Source of the DNA: Mucilaginibacter flavus
GTDB taxonomy: Bacteria > Bacteroidota > Bacteroidia > Sphingobacteriales > Sphingobacteriaceae
Direction: 5' to 3'
DNA length: 64,000 nucleotides
NCBI RefSeq assembly: GCF_030409315.1
Contig: NZ_JAUFPS010000035.1
Coordinates: 77,456-141,455, forward strand
How positions within the stretch are numbered: the stretch's first letter is position 1; every line of letters starts with the position of its first letter. A program made the position numbers and the translations under genes. Positions 17,827 through 26,573 of the stretch are shown one piece after another. The notes below the pieces were generated by a model. The model was not told where the DNA came from and ran no database searches. It worked only from the letters and a program-made list of their open reading frames with translations.

Positions 17827-18758
17827 AAACCTTCATTAAAAATATTTTTAAACAACCCGTGGCCACCACACAAAACCCATTGTGGATGGTTTGCCTGCGC
17901 TGCGGCATAGCCCTGATATCCTTTGCCCATTTTATGGCCTTACAGCCTGATTTTGACAATATATTTTCGGCACATGCTTTTGTGTCGCCGGATATTGCCA
18001 ACGCTACCCGCGATTTTTTACTCCCATCCATATACAGCATATATAAAAGCATACAGGGTATTATCCCCATAAGTTATGAAGCCGTTTTACTATTTTTCAG
18101 GATACTTTATCCACTAACGCTGCTGTTTTTACTGGCTGGATTATTTACGCGCCCGGCGGCTATTTTGTCGCTGGCCCTACACCTGGTGATAACCAATTCA
18201 ATGGAGTATTACAGCTATGGGGTAGATCTGTTTACATCAATAGCCTTGTTTTACTGTTGCGTTTTCCCGATTGGCAGTTTGTTTTCGCTGGATGTTTTGT
18301 GGTTTAAAAAAGTTTCACCATCTGCCGATAGGATAAGTAAATGTTTAAAGCTTTTTCAAACCCATGTTTGTATCATGTACTTTTTCTCGGGACTTGAAAA
18401 ACTAATGGGTTACAACTGGCGCAACGGCGAATCCATCTGGCGCATGTTGCACGGTTATAACGCTACCGAATCTGTTAATTTCGATTTTCTGTACAATACG
18501 CCTATCCCCCTGCTCATTGGCTGGGCCACGGTTATGCTTGAGTTGCTGTATCCCCTGTTCATCAACATACAGCAAACCCGCAAATGGTGGCTGGCAGGCA
18601 TTGTTATTTTCCATGTGTCGATAGCCTTTTTTATGGGCCTTTACTTTTTCTCGTCGGTGATGATTATCCTCAACCTCACTGCTTATTATATGCCTTTTAT
18701 AGAGGAAAACAAACCCGTTTTGGCCCCCAAATCTTTACCACAACTTATTGAAGCCTGA
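17823..18758 (+). CDS. HTTM-domain multipass membrane protein (SdpB/VKGC-like)
   Basis: The 311-residue protein has several hydrophobic helices and the HTTM pattern: an N-terminal helix starting CLRCGIALISFAHFM, a middle pair (LLFFRILYPLTLLFLLAGLF), and HVCIMYFFSGLEKLMGYNWR with a following NGESIWRML, typical of HTTM (vitamin-K gamma-carboxylase-related) proteins. HTTM proteins include SdpB, which works with SdpA to mature the SdpC toxin in B. subtilis. The start overlaps the previous stop by 4 bp. Function here is not known. Confidence 0.8.
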   Translation: MKTFIKNIFKQPVATTQNPLWMVCLRCGIALISFAHFMALQPDFDNIFSAHAFVSPDIANATRDFLLPSIYSIYKSIQGIIPISYEAVLLFFRILYPLTLLFLLAGLFTRPAAILSLALHLVITNSMEYYSYGVDLFTSIALFYCCVFPIGSLFSLDVLWFKKVSPSADRISKCLKLFQTHVCIMYFFSGLEKLMGYNWRNGESIWRMLHGYNATESVNFDFLYNTPIPLLIGWATVMLELLYPLFINIQQTRKWWLAGIVIFHVSIAFFMGLYFFSSVMIILNLTAYYMPFIEENKPVLAPKSLPQLIEA

Positions 18759-18779
18759 AAATCATTAACCCTAAATAAA

Positions 18780-19880
18780 ATGAGAAAATTAGTTTACATC
18801 CTTTTGCTGCTTACGGTTACCAATGCCGTAAACGCGCAATTTTTAAAGAAATTGAAAAGTAAAGTTGGCAGCGTGGTGGGCACTGCCGATACGCCGCCTG
18901 CCAATACCTCACCGGCCTCTTCTGATGGCAAATTTACCAACCCGGCCCAGTTTGGTACACTCATTAAAGTATATACTAAAGGCGAAATTAGCACGGCCAT
19001 GGGTGGTGAAGGCGGGGGCAATTTTGGCTTACATTTTTTATCATTTAAAGTGGTTAACAACCAATTTGTAGCCCAGATTGCCGATGTGCTTGGCGTTTAC
19101 GACTATCAAAACGGAAAACTGCAAAAAACGGCGCAAAAGCCACCGCTAAATGTATCTTTTAACGATGCGTATAATGGCAGCGAAATGGATTTTCAAAGTA
19201 AAGATTTCAGCAATCATGATATGGAGGCCGCCATGCTAAAAAAAGGTCCGCACGTACAAAGCGGCAGGCAGCCGGGCAAAATAGACCAGGAGTTTACGTT
19301 TAATGGCAAGCCCTTTGCCCGGTTTATGTCGGCTATGGTATCGCACAACAATGATTCGTCGGTGGTAGTAGCCATGGGCATGAGCTACGGAAAAGGCGTT
19401 AGTTATGTAATGACCAGTTCTACAGGGCAAACTATCACCCTGCCCCACATGGTAACGAGTTCGCCCCTGGTAAGCCCGGATGGCAAGATGAGCGCGGTGA
19501 TCAATACAACTGCCGATGGCAGTATAGCCTACCTGATGGATGGCAGAAAAGTGCCTTTAGCTGATTATGGCGGTTATGCCTGGATACGTAACAGCGGTGC
19601 CATATTTTTCCCCTCTGCCAAAGGCAGTACCGCGATAATGAAAAACAATAAGCTTGCCCAGGTAATTCAATATCCTTTAGAGCTAAAACACCTTTTTATT
19701 GGCGCAAATGATGATGCCTTTTGCTGGCCCGGCGATCATTGCCTTTGCTTTAGCGACAACACCAGGTTTGAGAATGCCGATTTCCCGGTTAAGGTAACCA
19801 TCAACGGAAAAGATGTAGTTTATTTTACAGCCGTTAACGTAATAACCGGCGAGTTGTACCTATGTCATCATGATCTTTAA
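18780..19880 (+). CDS. Exported protein of unknown function, propeller-like repeats
   Basis: The 366-residue product has a signal peptide (KLVYILLLLTVTNAVNAQ) and, like the OmpA-family protein at 14798, a Lys-rich helix just after it (FLKKLKSKVGSVVG). The body has repeated short strands with Asp/Gly turns (SSPLVSPDGKMSAVINTTAD, then GSIAYLMDGRKVPLADYGGY), suggesting a beta-propeller. Cys residues cluster near the C-terminus (CWPGDHCLCF). It starts 21 bp after the HTTM gene. No family recognised. Confidence 0.7.
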   Translation: MRKLVYILLLLTVTNAVNAQFLKKLKSKVGSVVGTADTPPANTSPASSDGKFTNPAQFGTLIKVYTKGEISTAMGGEGGGNFGLHFLSFKVVNNQFVAQIADVLGVYDYQNGKLQKTAQKPPLNVSFNDAYNGSEMDFQSKDFSNHDMEAAMLKKGPHVQSGRQPGKIDQEFTFNGKPFARFMSAMVSHNNDSSVVVAMGMSYGKGVSYVMTSSTGQTITLPHMVTSSPLVSPDGKMSAVINTTADGSIAYLMDGRKVPLADYGGYAWIRNSGAIFFPSAKGSTAIMKNNKLAQVIQYPLELKHLFIGANDDAFCWPGDHCLCFSDNTRFENADFPVKVTINGKDVVYFTAVNVITGELYLCHHDL

Positions 19881-19890
19881 CAGCTGCGCC

Positions 19891-21336
19891 ATGAAAAAAC
19901 ATTTCATTACCCTGCTGTTATTTTGCTGCGTGATAAAAGGCATGGCGCAACCTGCGGGCACGTTCAATTATACGTTTAGTCCGCTTGATGGCGGGCCACC
20001 TATACATAAGAATGTCACCATCCCACTCATAAAGTATAAAAATTACGATATGTATTGGTACGCCAACCCTAACAATGGCGAGCGGCATTTATTTGTGAAC
20101 GGCGCTTTTGATATCGGCATTATTATACTGGATGATAAAGCCGATACCGATGTGGTTTACCGCGATAAGTTTGAGGGCGATCAGTTTAATATTCTTGGCA
20201 AAACCAATACTACTTTTTACATCCACCCGGATAACGATCATCGTCCAATCCGTATCCATTACAACACCTTTACCTCCGGCGAACTGTATTTTACATTTGC
20301 CGGTAATGCCGTTTATGAAGTGCAGGGCACGGGCGGAGTCATAAACAAAATACATGGCACTATCTCGGGCACATTCCAGGCTTTTCGCGAGCCCAAATAT
20401 GAGCAGAGCGATAAACTGCCCGGCTGCAATTGCGACCCTACCATCTATGCAAAATTCTACAACCCTGAAATTGGGCGCACTCCATCGGCTTGCGAAAACG
20501 CGTTGTTGTGGAGAATTTTTAACCACGTACAGCAGGCCCTGCATAACCTTGTGCCAAACATCAGTCACCGTGAAAACGAGGGCGGAAAAAGAGCGCCTGG
20601 CGACTTACTGTACCTGGAAACCAAGGCTACCATTGATGTTACCGGTCCGCTATCAGAAATTGAACCTTGCAGCCCCGATAACCCTCCCCGTACCAAAGTT
20701 TCAGTAAGTGCTGCCGAAAGACCCTTTATACAGGATGACGCTTATGGCTTAACGTTCGAGAAGATGCCGGTACTACCTGCCGCTGGTACTTTTAATGGCG
20801 GTGCCTACTTAAAAGCGGTTTTGGCCGTTAGCGATTCACTAACCACGCTATTTAAAGCCGGAAAAATCACTGCCGACGAACTCAATAAAACCTTAAATGC
20901 CCGCAGCAAACAACTTCAAGGCCCGATGCCCGACTACAAAAAGATGGAAGCTGACTATAAGCTCAAAGTGAGCGTAATTATTAACGCGCAACATCCCGAA
21001 ACGGCCGGCCGTGGCGTAACCGGCAGCGATTATGCCGCCGTGATTAAACACACCATTCCCGATGCCGTTTTTGATGTTCACGTAGCCGAATTTAAAGACA
21101 GTGATGGCACCTGGATTCCTAATAAATTATACATTTATTACGGGCAATTTACCATAGTGCCTGGCAATGGCAGCATAAAAAGCATTACACCAGTATACGC
21201 GCCGGCCATCAACAAGCTTAGCATTTTCAACATCATTGTAAAAATTGAAGGCGGTAATGATCTTATTACAAAAGCATTGGCCAATATTGATTTAACCAGC
21301 CTGCCTACCCTGCTTGACAACCCTAAAACCAAGTGA
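19891..21336 (+). CDS. Exported protein of unknown function
   Basis: I start at the ATG at 19891 (MKKHFITLLLFCCVIKGMAQ), which gives a proper signal peptide and 481 residues; the frame extends 21 bp upstream. The N-terminal 180 residues are beta-rich. A Cys-bearing region follows (GCNCDPTIYAKFYNPEIG, ACENALLWRIFNHVQQALH), and a mixed alpha/beta second half (about 290-480). I recognise no domain. It is spaced 10 bp from the gene before and 1 bp from the gene after, so the three make a tight transcriptional unit. Confidence 0.7.
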   Translation: MKKHFITLLLFCCVIKGMAQPAGTFNYTFSPLDGGPPIHKNVTIPLIKYKNYDMYWYANPNNGERHLFVNGAFDIGIIILDDKADTDVVYRDKFEGDQFNILGKTNTTFYIHPDNDHRPIRIHYNTFTSGELYFTFAGNAVYEVQGTGGVINKIHGTISGTFQAFREPKYEQSDKLPGCNCDPTIYAKFYNPEIGRTPSACENALLWRIFNHVQQALHNLVPNISHRENEGGKRAPGDLLYLETKATIDVTGPLSEIEPCSPDNPPRTKVSVSAAERPFIQDDAYGLTFEKMPVLPAAGTFNGGAYLKAVLAVSDSLTTLFKAGKITADELNKTLNARSKQLQGPMPDYKKMEADYKLKVSVIINAQHPETAGRGVTGSDYAAVIKHTIPDAVFDVHVAEFKDSDGTWIPNKLYIYYGQFTIVPGNGSIKSITPVYAPAINKLSIFNIIVKIEGGNDLITKALANIDLTSLPTLLDNPKTK

Positions 21337-21337
21337 T

Positions 21338-22351
21338 ATGAAAACTAAATTAATCATCTGCCTTTTTGCAGTTTTTGCGTTTGCCGTTCCATTACATGCC
21401 CAACAACAGCAGCAGGTATTCGATGTTACCGATACTCAACCGGCCGAGTTAAACGGCCTTAGCATGGGTTACCACATCAACAGCGAGGAAGTAAAAGCAG
21501 TAAGCGACAAAGGCAATTTCAGCCGGTTTTCTGTAAAGTTTTTTGTGACCAATACCTCGCCCGAGTCGAAGATTATTTTGTACCGTACCGGGTTTATCTT
21601 ATTGAATGAAATATCGCCATATATTGTACAGTTTGATGTTTTAAATGCCACCGGTGCCCGCTTTACTTCCAAACAAGCTACCCTGCAGGCCAACCCTTGT
21701 ACCGTATTTGCCCAGGTTGATGACAAAGACCAAAGAGATCCAAACAAAACCGTTAAAAACAAACGCTTTGTTGATATAGGTTACTGGATTAAAGCCGGCG
21801 AAACTATAAGCACTACAGCCATTTTCATAGTGCCGCTTAATGAGAAACCAAAGGTAACGGCTACCTACCTTATGAACCAGGGATCGCCGGTTGGTACGGT
21901 TTTAAATACGCAAAACATGGGTGTTCCTCCCCCACCACCTGCCGCCTCCTTCGGCTTCAACAGGGGCGCGTTTTACGCCATACGTAATAGTTGGAAAGGC
22001 ACCTACATTGATAACCGCACGGGCTTTTTAACCACCAATAATACCGATCAAACCCACGTGATATTGCAATGGGAAATACTGCCGGTTAATGGCACCAACT
22101 ATTATATCATTAAGGGCAAAGGGTTGTTTAGCTGCCTGAGCAGTGGCAAACCCGGCACTGTTGAACTTAGTAACAACAACCAATACGCCGGCAGCATGTG
22201 GTATATAGAACCTGTACCAAATTCTGACAGGGTGCGCATCAGGAACGTGGGTAACAACACTTACCTCAATATGGAGAGCGGCGCGCTGCAAAGCACCGCC
22301 ATTTGGGACGATGCCGAAAGCTCGCGCTGGGTATTGGAAGGCGGGAGGTGA
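21338..22351 (+). CDS. Exported protein with C-terminal ricin-type beta-trefoil-like domain
   Basis: The ATG at 21338, one base after the previous stop, gives 337 residues with signal peptide (KLIICLFAVFAFAVPLHAQ). Residues 25-190 are a beta-sandwich-like domain. A short Pro linker (VPPPPPAASF) leads to a region of about 125 residues with three repeats containing xIRN/W motifs (FYAIRNSWKGTYIDN; YYIIKGKGLFSCLSSG; VRIRNVGNNTYLNMESG), ending in SSRWVLEGG. This fits a ricin-type or fascin-like trefoil that binds sugars. The ligand is unknown. Confidence 0.72.
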   Translation: MKTKLIICLFAVFAFAVPLHAQQQQQVFDVTDTQPAELNGLSMGYHINSEEVKAVSDKGNFSRFSVKFFVTNTSPESKIILYRTGFILLNEISPYIVQFDVLNATGARFTSKQATLQANPCTVFAQVDDKDQRDPNKTVKNKRFVDIGYWIKAGETISTTAIFIVPLNEKPKVTATYLMNQGSPVGTVLNTQNMGVPPPPPAASFGFNRGAFYAIRNSWKGTYIDNRTGFLTTNNTDQTHVILQWEILPVNGTNYYIIKGKGLFSCLSSGKPGTVELSNNNQYAGSMWYIEPVPNSDRVRIRNVGNNTYLNMESGALQSTAIWDDAESSRWVLEGGR

Positions 22352-22440
22352 AGAAGAATCAAGAGCCAAGATTTAAGGCATTAAAACGGAATAATTAAAG
22401 CGCCAAAAAGCAAAGAATAAAAACATAAAAAAATTGAAGT

Positions 22441-23532
22441 ATGAGAAAAATATTAATAATTGCGTTTGGGCTTGTTTGCGGTATTCAGGCAGTGAATGCG
22501 CAGCAATACACACCGCAACAACTTGACCAGGCTATTGCGCGCCGGGCAGTGGCCTTTGCACTGAAACCCGACAAAGAGATTGTAGAAACCGGCGAACAAA
22601 TACAAATCAGCGTGGAATTGCGGATTTTTCCGGGCGACCCGGCGACCATGAATCCGGGCGATGCCAATTACGGGCAGGATTACCGGTATGATACCAGGAA
22701 CCCGGCAAACGAGCCTTACCAAATAAAAAACTGGAAAATTATGGAACAAGGCGCAGGTAGCCTTGATATACATGATGATTTTGCTACCTACAAAGCTCCT
22801 GCTACTATCCCTGCCGGTAAGTGCGCCACCATTAGTGTTGAGCTTGTACCCAATCGCCCGGGCCTGGCCAAAATAATTTTGCTGCAAACCATCTACATAG
22901 AGGATAACCCCATTGTATTTTATTTTGATGCCCCTACAGCAGGTATTGTGCAGGAAAAATACACTATCAAACCCAATGACAACCAGATGAACCAGCTGGC
23001 CGGGATGCAATTACCGCCCAGCGCCAGCGCCGCCCAGCAGGCAAAAATGGCAGCGCTGCAGGCTCAGCTTGCCCAGGTAAGCGCGCAGGCCAGGGCAGCC
23101 ACCGCTGCTAAAGGCATCAATATGGATGTAGCCATGAGCAATGCCAAAGCCTTTTACGTAAGGGAAAGCAATATTACCACCATGCAGTTTATGGGCCATT
23201 TTATGGTAACCAAAAATGCCCGGTACGCGGGTGTAAAACAAATTATGTTTACGCTTACCTTTAAAGGGATGGCACCGGGGCAATACGCCATTAAGCGGGC
23301 AAAAGAAAATACCGCCTATATGATATATACCGATAAACAGGAAGCATTTGGCTGCGCCAACGACCCTAAAAAGAATCCCGACGAAAAAGGGATACACTGC
23401 GCGGGCGGCAACATCAATATTATCAGCTTTACCGATGGCGCTTTTAAGGGTACAGTACATGCCAAATTGGAAGGCTACAGCACAACGGGTACACTGGATG
23501 GCAAGTTTACCGTGAAGATGGCTAATATGTAG
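22441..23532 (+). CDS. Exported protein of unknown function, coiled-coil centre
   Basis: The 363-residue product has a signal peptide (ILIIAFGLVCGIQAVNAQ). Residues 35-165 look like an Ig-type domain (VETGEQIQISVELRIFPGD, ATISVELVPNRPGLAKI). An Ala/Gln-rich helix follows (AKMAALQAQLAQVSAQARAA, about 200-220). The C-terminal 120 residues end in repeated strands (GTVHAKLEGYSTTGTLDGKF), like small calycin-type lipoprotein domains. It is the last of the nine-gene exported-protein run and is followed by a hairpin-rich spacer. Confidence 0.68.
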   Translation: MRKILIIAFGLVCGIQAVNAQQYTPQQLDQAIARRAVAFALKPDKEIVETGEQIQISVELRIFPGDPATMNPGDANYGQDYRYDTRNPANEPYQIKNWKIMEQGAGSLDIHDDFATYKAPATIPAGKCATISVELVPNRPGLAKIILLQTIYIEDNPIVFYFDAPTAGIVQEKYTIKPNDNQMNQLAGMQLPPSASAAQQAKMAALQAQLAQVSAQARAATAAKGINMDVAMSNAKAFYVRESNITTMQFMGHFMVTKNARYAGVKQIMFTLTFKGMAPGQYAIKRAKENTAYMIYTDKQEAFGCANDPKKNPDEKGIHCAGGNINIISFTDGAFKGTVHAKLEGYSTTGTLDGKFTVKMANM

Positions 23533-23677
23533 GTTTTAGCTGAAGGCCGAAGGCTTAAAGCTAAAAGATGTAAAACGTTGTCGTCCTAAAAACCACAAAA
23601 GCCAAAGACGGGAAGCTTTAGGGATAACATACAAATGGCTTTGTCCGTGCGTATGTTATGCTTCTCGTCTTTGGCTT
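23533..23677. repeat. Paired hairpins after exported-protein cluster
   Basis: A first hairpin at 23534-23566 pairs TTTTAGCT with AGCTAAAA around AAGGCC/GGCTT. A second, larger inverted repeat has arms at 23599-23616 and 23660-23677 (17 of 18 positions complementary) with a second inner stem ATAACATAC (23624-23632)/GTATGTTAT (23651-23659). It probably closes the transcript of the upstream cluster. The rest of the 320-bp spacer to 23852 shows nothing I can name. Confidence 0.72.
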
Positions 23678-23852
23678 ATAAAATCGAAAGTCCTTTGACT
23701 TTTGATTTTAATCCCCCTGTGTCAACAAATTGTTTGTGGCTTTGTTATTGGTAACGCAATAAACCCGCCCAGCTACCTTACCCACAGATTGTAAACAAGA
23801 GCAAAAGACAATTCATGATAAATTAATTATCAGTTTTTTACCAGGCATCCCC

Positions 23853-24779
23853 TTATATTTTACTGATGAAGATTTGCCCTGTTTTTAAACCATAAAACCC
23901 CGCATGCCGGGCCGGGATATAGGTGTTATTCATATTAAAAAAATTGATGTTTAATACCTCATCGTTGATACAGGCTACACTAAAACCATGTTCTCTTATG
24001 GTGATTTTTCCCGGCGTTTCTTTGGTCAATTTGTTTGCGCCTTTTTCTGCGTCAAGTATTTTTAGTTCATACCCATTTATGAGCGTAATTGCTCCATTAT
24101 TCCAGGAGTTGCACGCTTTAATTAAATCGAGTATTACTTTTGCTTCCATTTTATCCCAGTTAATCATTACATCTGCCAGTTGTGGTCTTTTGTAATAATT
24201 TGCTTCGGTTGCGTTCTGCGATATTTTATCCGTTATTTGTTTGGTTGCTATTTTTTCAATTATAGACAATACTCCCCCAACCTGTAACTCACTAAAAATC
24301 TGATTTATATAATTGTATGTATGGTATTCTTCGTTATTGATATTTTGTTCCCATACTATCGGACCACTATCGAGCGTATTTGTCATTTCATGAATAGCCA
24401 GTCCAATACTGCGTTCACCATTTTTTAGCTGCCAAAACACAGGCGAAGGCCCCTTATATTGCGGCAGTTTACCAAAATGTATATTGAAAATACCTTTTGG
24501 AACTCCACTTAGTTGTTCCACATCTACCTTATAACTGTAACCCGAAAAAAAGATAATATCCGGAGTATGCAATTGCTGCCATTGATAAATTTCGGCCGCA
24601 TTACTTTCTGTATGCACAGCAATTCCTTTTGTCCTGCAAAGCGCCAATATTTCGTTAGCAGATACATCTGGCCTGCGGGATTTACCCAGATACAGTATAA
24701 CCCCTGCTTTATTATAATCCCCTAAATAAGAAACCAGGGGCATGCAAATTTTAGAATTTGATACGATACCAATTTTCAT
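23853..24779 (-). CDS. Formyltransferase-family protein (Fmt/ArnA-like)
   Basis: Beginning at the ATG at 24779 (a GTG lies 6 bp earlier), the product has 308 residues. The formyl_trans_N fold is visible, with active-site N99 and H101 in FNIHFGKLPQYKGPSP and D137 in NTLDSGPIV, the Asn-His-Asp triad of 10-formyl-THF-dependent formyltransferases. The C-terminal part (about 200-300) is a smaller OB-like domain. The expected reaction transfers formyl to an amino group of a sugar nucleotide or amino acid. No neighbouring sugar-nucleotide gene tells the substrate. It is probably not the housekeeping Fmt because that gene is normally elsewhere and more conserved. Confidence 0.82.
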   Translation of the reverse strand: MKIGIVSNSKICMPLVSYLGDYNKAGVILYLGKSRRPDVSANEILALCRTKGIAVHTESNAAEIYQWQQLHTPDIIFFSGYSYKVDVEQLSGVPKGIFNIHFGKLPQYKGPSPVFWQLKNGERSIGLAIHEMTNTLDSGPIVWEQNINNEEYHTYNYINQIFSELQVGGVLSIIEKIATKQITDKISQNATEANYYKRPQLADVMINWDKMEAKVILDLIKACNSWNNGAITLINGYELKILDAEKGANKLTKETPGKITIREHGFSVACINDEVLNINFFNMNNTYIPARHAGFYGLKTGQIFISKI

Positions 24780-25319
24780 TAACACTTAACAAAATTTATA
24801 GTTGATATTAGTTATATAACGGAGACTTTAAAGTCAGATACCGCTAATTACGGATTTCTCCAATGTACAACTCCACACTTTGATGGTTTAGGCTAATTAA
24901 GTTTACAACGGATTTGACTTGATTACTTCTCTGGTAAATATATGTTATTAAATATAATCTCCATATTATTCTTAAAATATTCCAAGAATCAACATAGGGC
25001 CAAAGCAACTAACTACAAACCTATCGTATTAAATATCTTATCAATGAATTAAACTGATCCTTAAGTACACCGTGCCTAACATAGGACATATTTTCGCACA
25101 TTTAACGATATCTTACGAGGGAATAATTTTTCCTTTAAATACCAATGCCTTGTTAGTTACCTTTCGTTTGCTAAACAAATGTTAGTTTTAAAACACAAAG
25201 CAAAAACAGGGTATAATCAGCTTTTTTAACAGGTTTATTTAGGGGTAAAAAAAGGCGGGATATAAATTGTGTATCAGCATTTAAATAAGCATTTTCGAAT
25301 CAACTTAAAAACAATTATC
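24780..25319. other. 540-bp AT-rich divergent spacer
   Basis: The spacer holds the promoters for the divergent formyltransferase and lipoprotein genes. I see no repeat, RNA gene or frame worth naming. The sequence is clearly more AT-rich than flanking genes. Confidence 0.4.
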
Positions 25320-25907
25320 ATGACAATAAAAATAGCCCTGATTACATTTGTTGTTGCTGCAATAGGTTTTAGCTCTTGTAAGCCAAACCAACAGTCTGCC
25401 ATAACAGATGCGGCACCGGGTGCCATTAATGTAGATACCCTTACGTACGAAACGGCGCTTAGATATGTAAAAAACTATGAAAAACATGCCGGTACCGTTG
25501 ATTCTTTAGATAGCAGAGGCGGCAAGCATAAAAATTCAAACAGCCGTTGCATCTGGTTTAGTTTAGCCCGCATGGATAGCCTTGTTCAAAGGGTAAGGCG
25601 TGAAGGGGGGGATGGCGTGCGCTTATACCTTGCCACCTATGATAGCACGTACAAAATTGATTACAGGGGCCACAAACCAGATAAAAAGTACTGGGGTTAT
25701 AATACATTGGTAATGGTATCAACAAAAGATAGTGTAGGTGCGGGCGATAGTTTAACCTATCATGCAGATTACTACAAGAAAAAGAAAAAGCCTGGTCAAA
25801 ACGGAGGCCCTGAAGGGTTTATTATTGGTAATCCGCCAGAAAACCGCGGTGAACAATGCCCTCCTCCTGTTACCTGCAGCAGCATTGGTGCAACCTTAAT
25901 TAAATAA
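25320..25907 (+). CDS. Hypothetical lipoprotein of a sensor-kinase module
   Basis: The ATG at 25320 gives a lipoprotein signal (MTIKIALITFVVAAIGFSSC) and 195 residues; an upstream frame adds 17 residues that do not fit. The mature protein contains YVKNYEKHAGTVD and CIWFSLARMDSLVQRVRREG segments and a short C-terminal Cys pair (QCPPPVTC). I recognise no family, but lipoproteins of this kind often precede membrane-protein/kinase/regulator genes in Bacteroidota. It lies 6 bp before the membrane-protein gene. Confidence 0.7.
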   Translation: MTIKIALITFVVAAIGFSSCKPNQQSAITDAAPGAINVDTLTYETALRYVKNYEKHAGTVDSLDSRGGKHKNSNSRCIWFSLARMDSLVQRVRREGGDGVRLYLATYDSTYKIDYRGHKPDKKYWGYNTLVMVSTKDSVGAGDSLTYHADYYKKKKKPGQNGGPEGFIIGNPPENRGEQCPPPVTCSSIGATLIK

Positions 25908-25913
25908 AACTAA

Positions 25914-26573
25914 ATGATATTCATTACTATAAATACTGGTTCTGAATTGATATGCTTCCTGGCCGCCCTTATCTTTTTAATAAAGGATAAAGACCCGGCC
26001 TGGAAGCTGTTTATCCCCTACTTGCTGCTAACCTGTATAACCGAGTTTACCGGCGTGTATATGAACAGGATAGCTCATATATATAACTATCCATTATACA
26101 ATGCTTTTTTATTATTTGAATGCGGTATTAACAGCTACATCTTTTACAACTTATACAAGCCTTACAAAAAAACGGGCAAATGGCTTATTGTGTGGTACTG
26201 CGCTTTTATAGTAATGTTTATTGCCGAACTATTTAGCACACATTTCACAACCTTTGTATCTACAACTGCCACCATAATGTCGGTAGTGTTTGTATTTGCC
26301 AGCTTGTATTTTTACTATTTGAAGCTGATGGACGAGAATTTTGAACCCCTCATGTTTTCGGCACCTTTTTGGTGGATTAGCGGAGTATTGTTTTTTTACT
26401 TTGGCAGCACGGCCTGCAACGTTTTTTTTGATTATCTTGCTAAATCGGCCATCATTATACACGGTCATTCTATCCGATATTATATATTTAACCTGTTGAA
26501 TGTGATATTATACTCTTTTTGGTCATACGCTTTTTTATGCAGATATCTTCAGAGGAGATCATTTTCCTCATAG
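25914..26573 (+). CDS. Multipass membrane protein of unknown function
   Basis: The 219-residue product has about seven hydrophobic helices, beginning ELICFLAALIFLI and ending FNLLNVILYSFWSYAFLCRY. The C-terminus is basic (LQRRSFSS), implying an inside end. It resembles small 7TM proteins encoded directly ahead of DesK-type kinases in Bacteroidota, perhaps sensing or stabilising the kinase. The next gene starts 37 bp inside this one. Confidence 0.7.
   Translation: MIFITINTGSELICFLAALIFLIKDKDPAWKLFIPYLLLTCITEFTGVYMNRIAHIYNYPLYNAFLLFECGINSYIFYNLYKPYKKTGKWLIVWYCAFIVMFIAELFSTHFTTFVSTTATIMSVVFVFASLYFYYLKLMDENFEPLMFSAPFWWISGVLFFYFGSTACNVFFDYLAKSAIIIHGHSIRYYIFNLLNVILYSFWSYAFLCRYLQRRSFSS

Noticed and set aside
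22453..23010. 185-codon minus-strand frame
   Set aside because: Antisense to a gene with a clear signal peptide; residues are those expected from a reverse reading of coding DNA.
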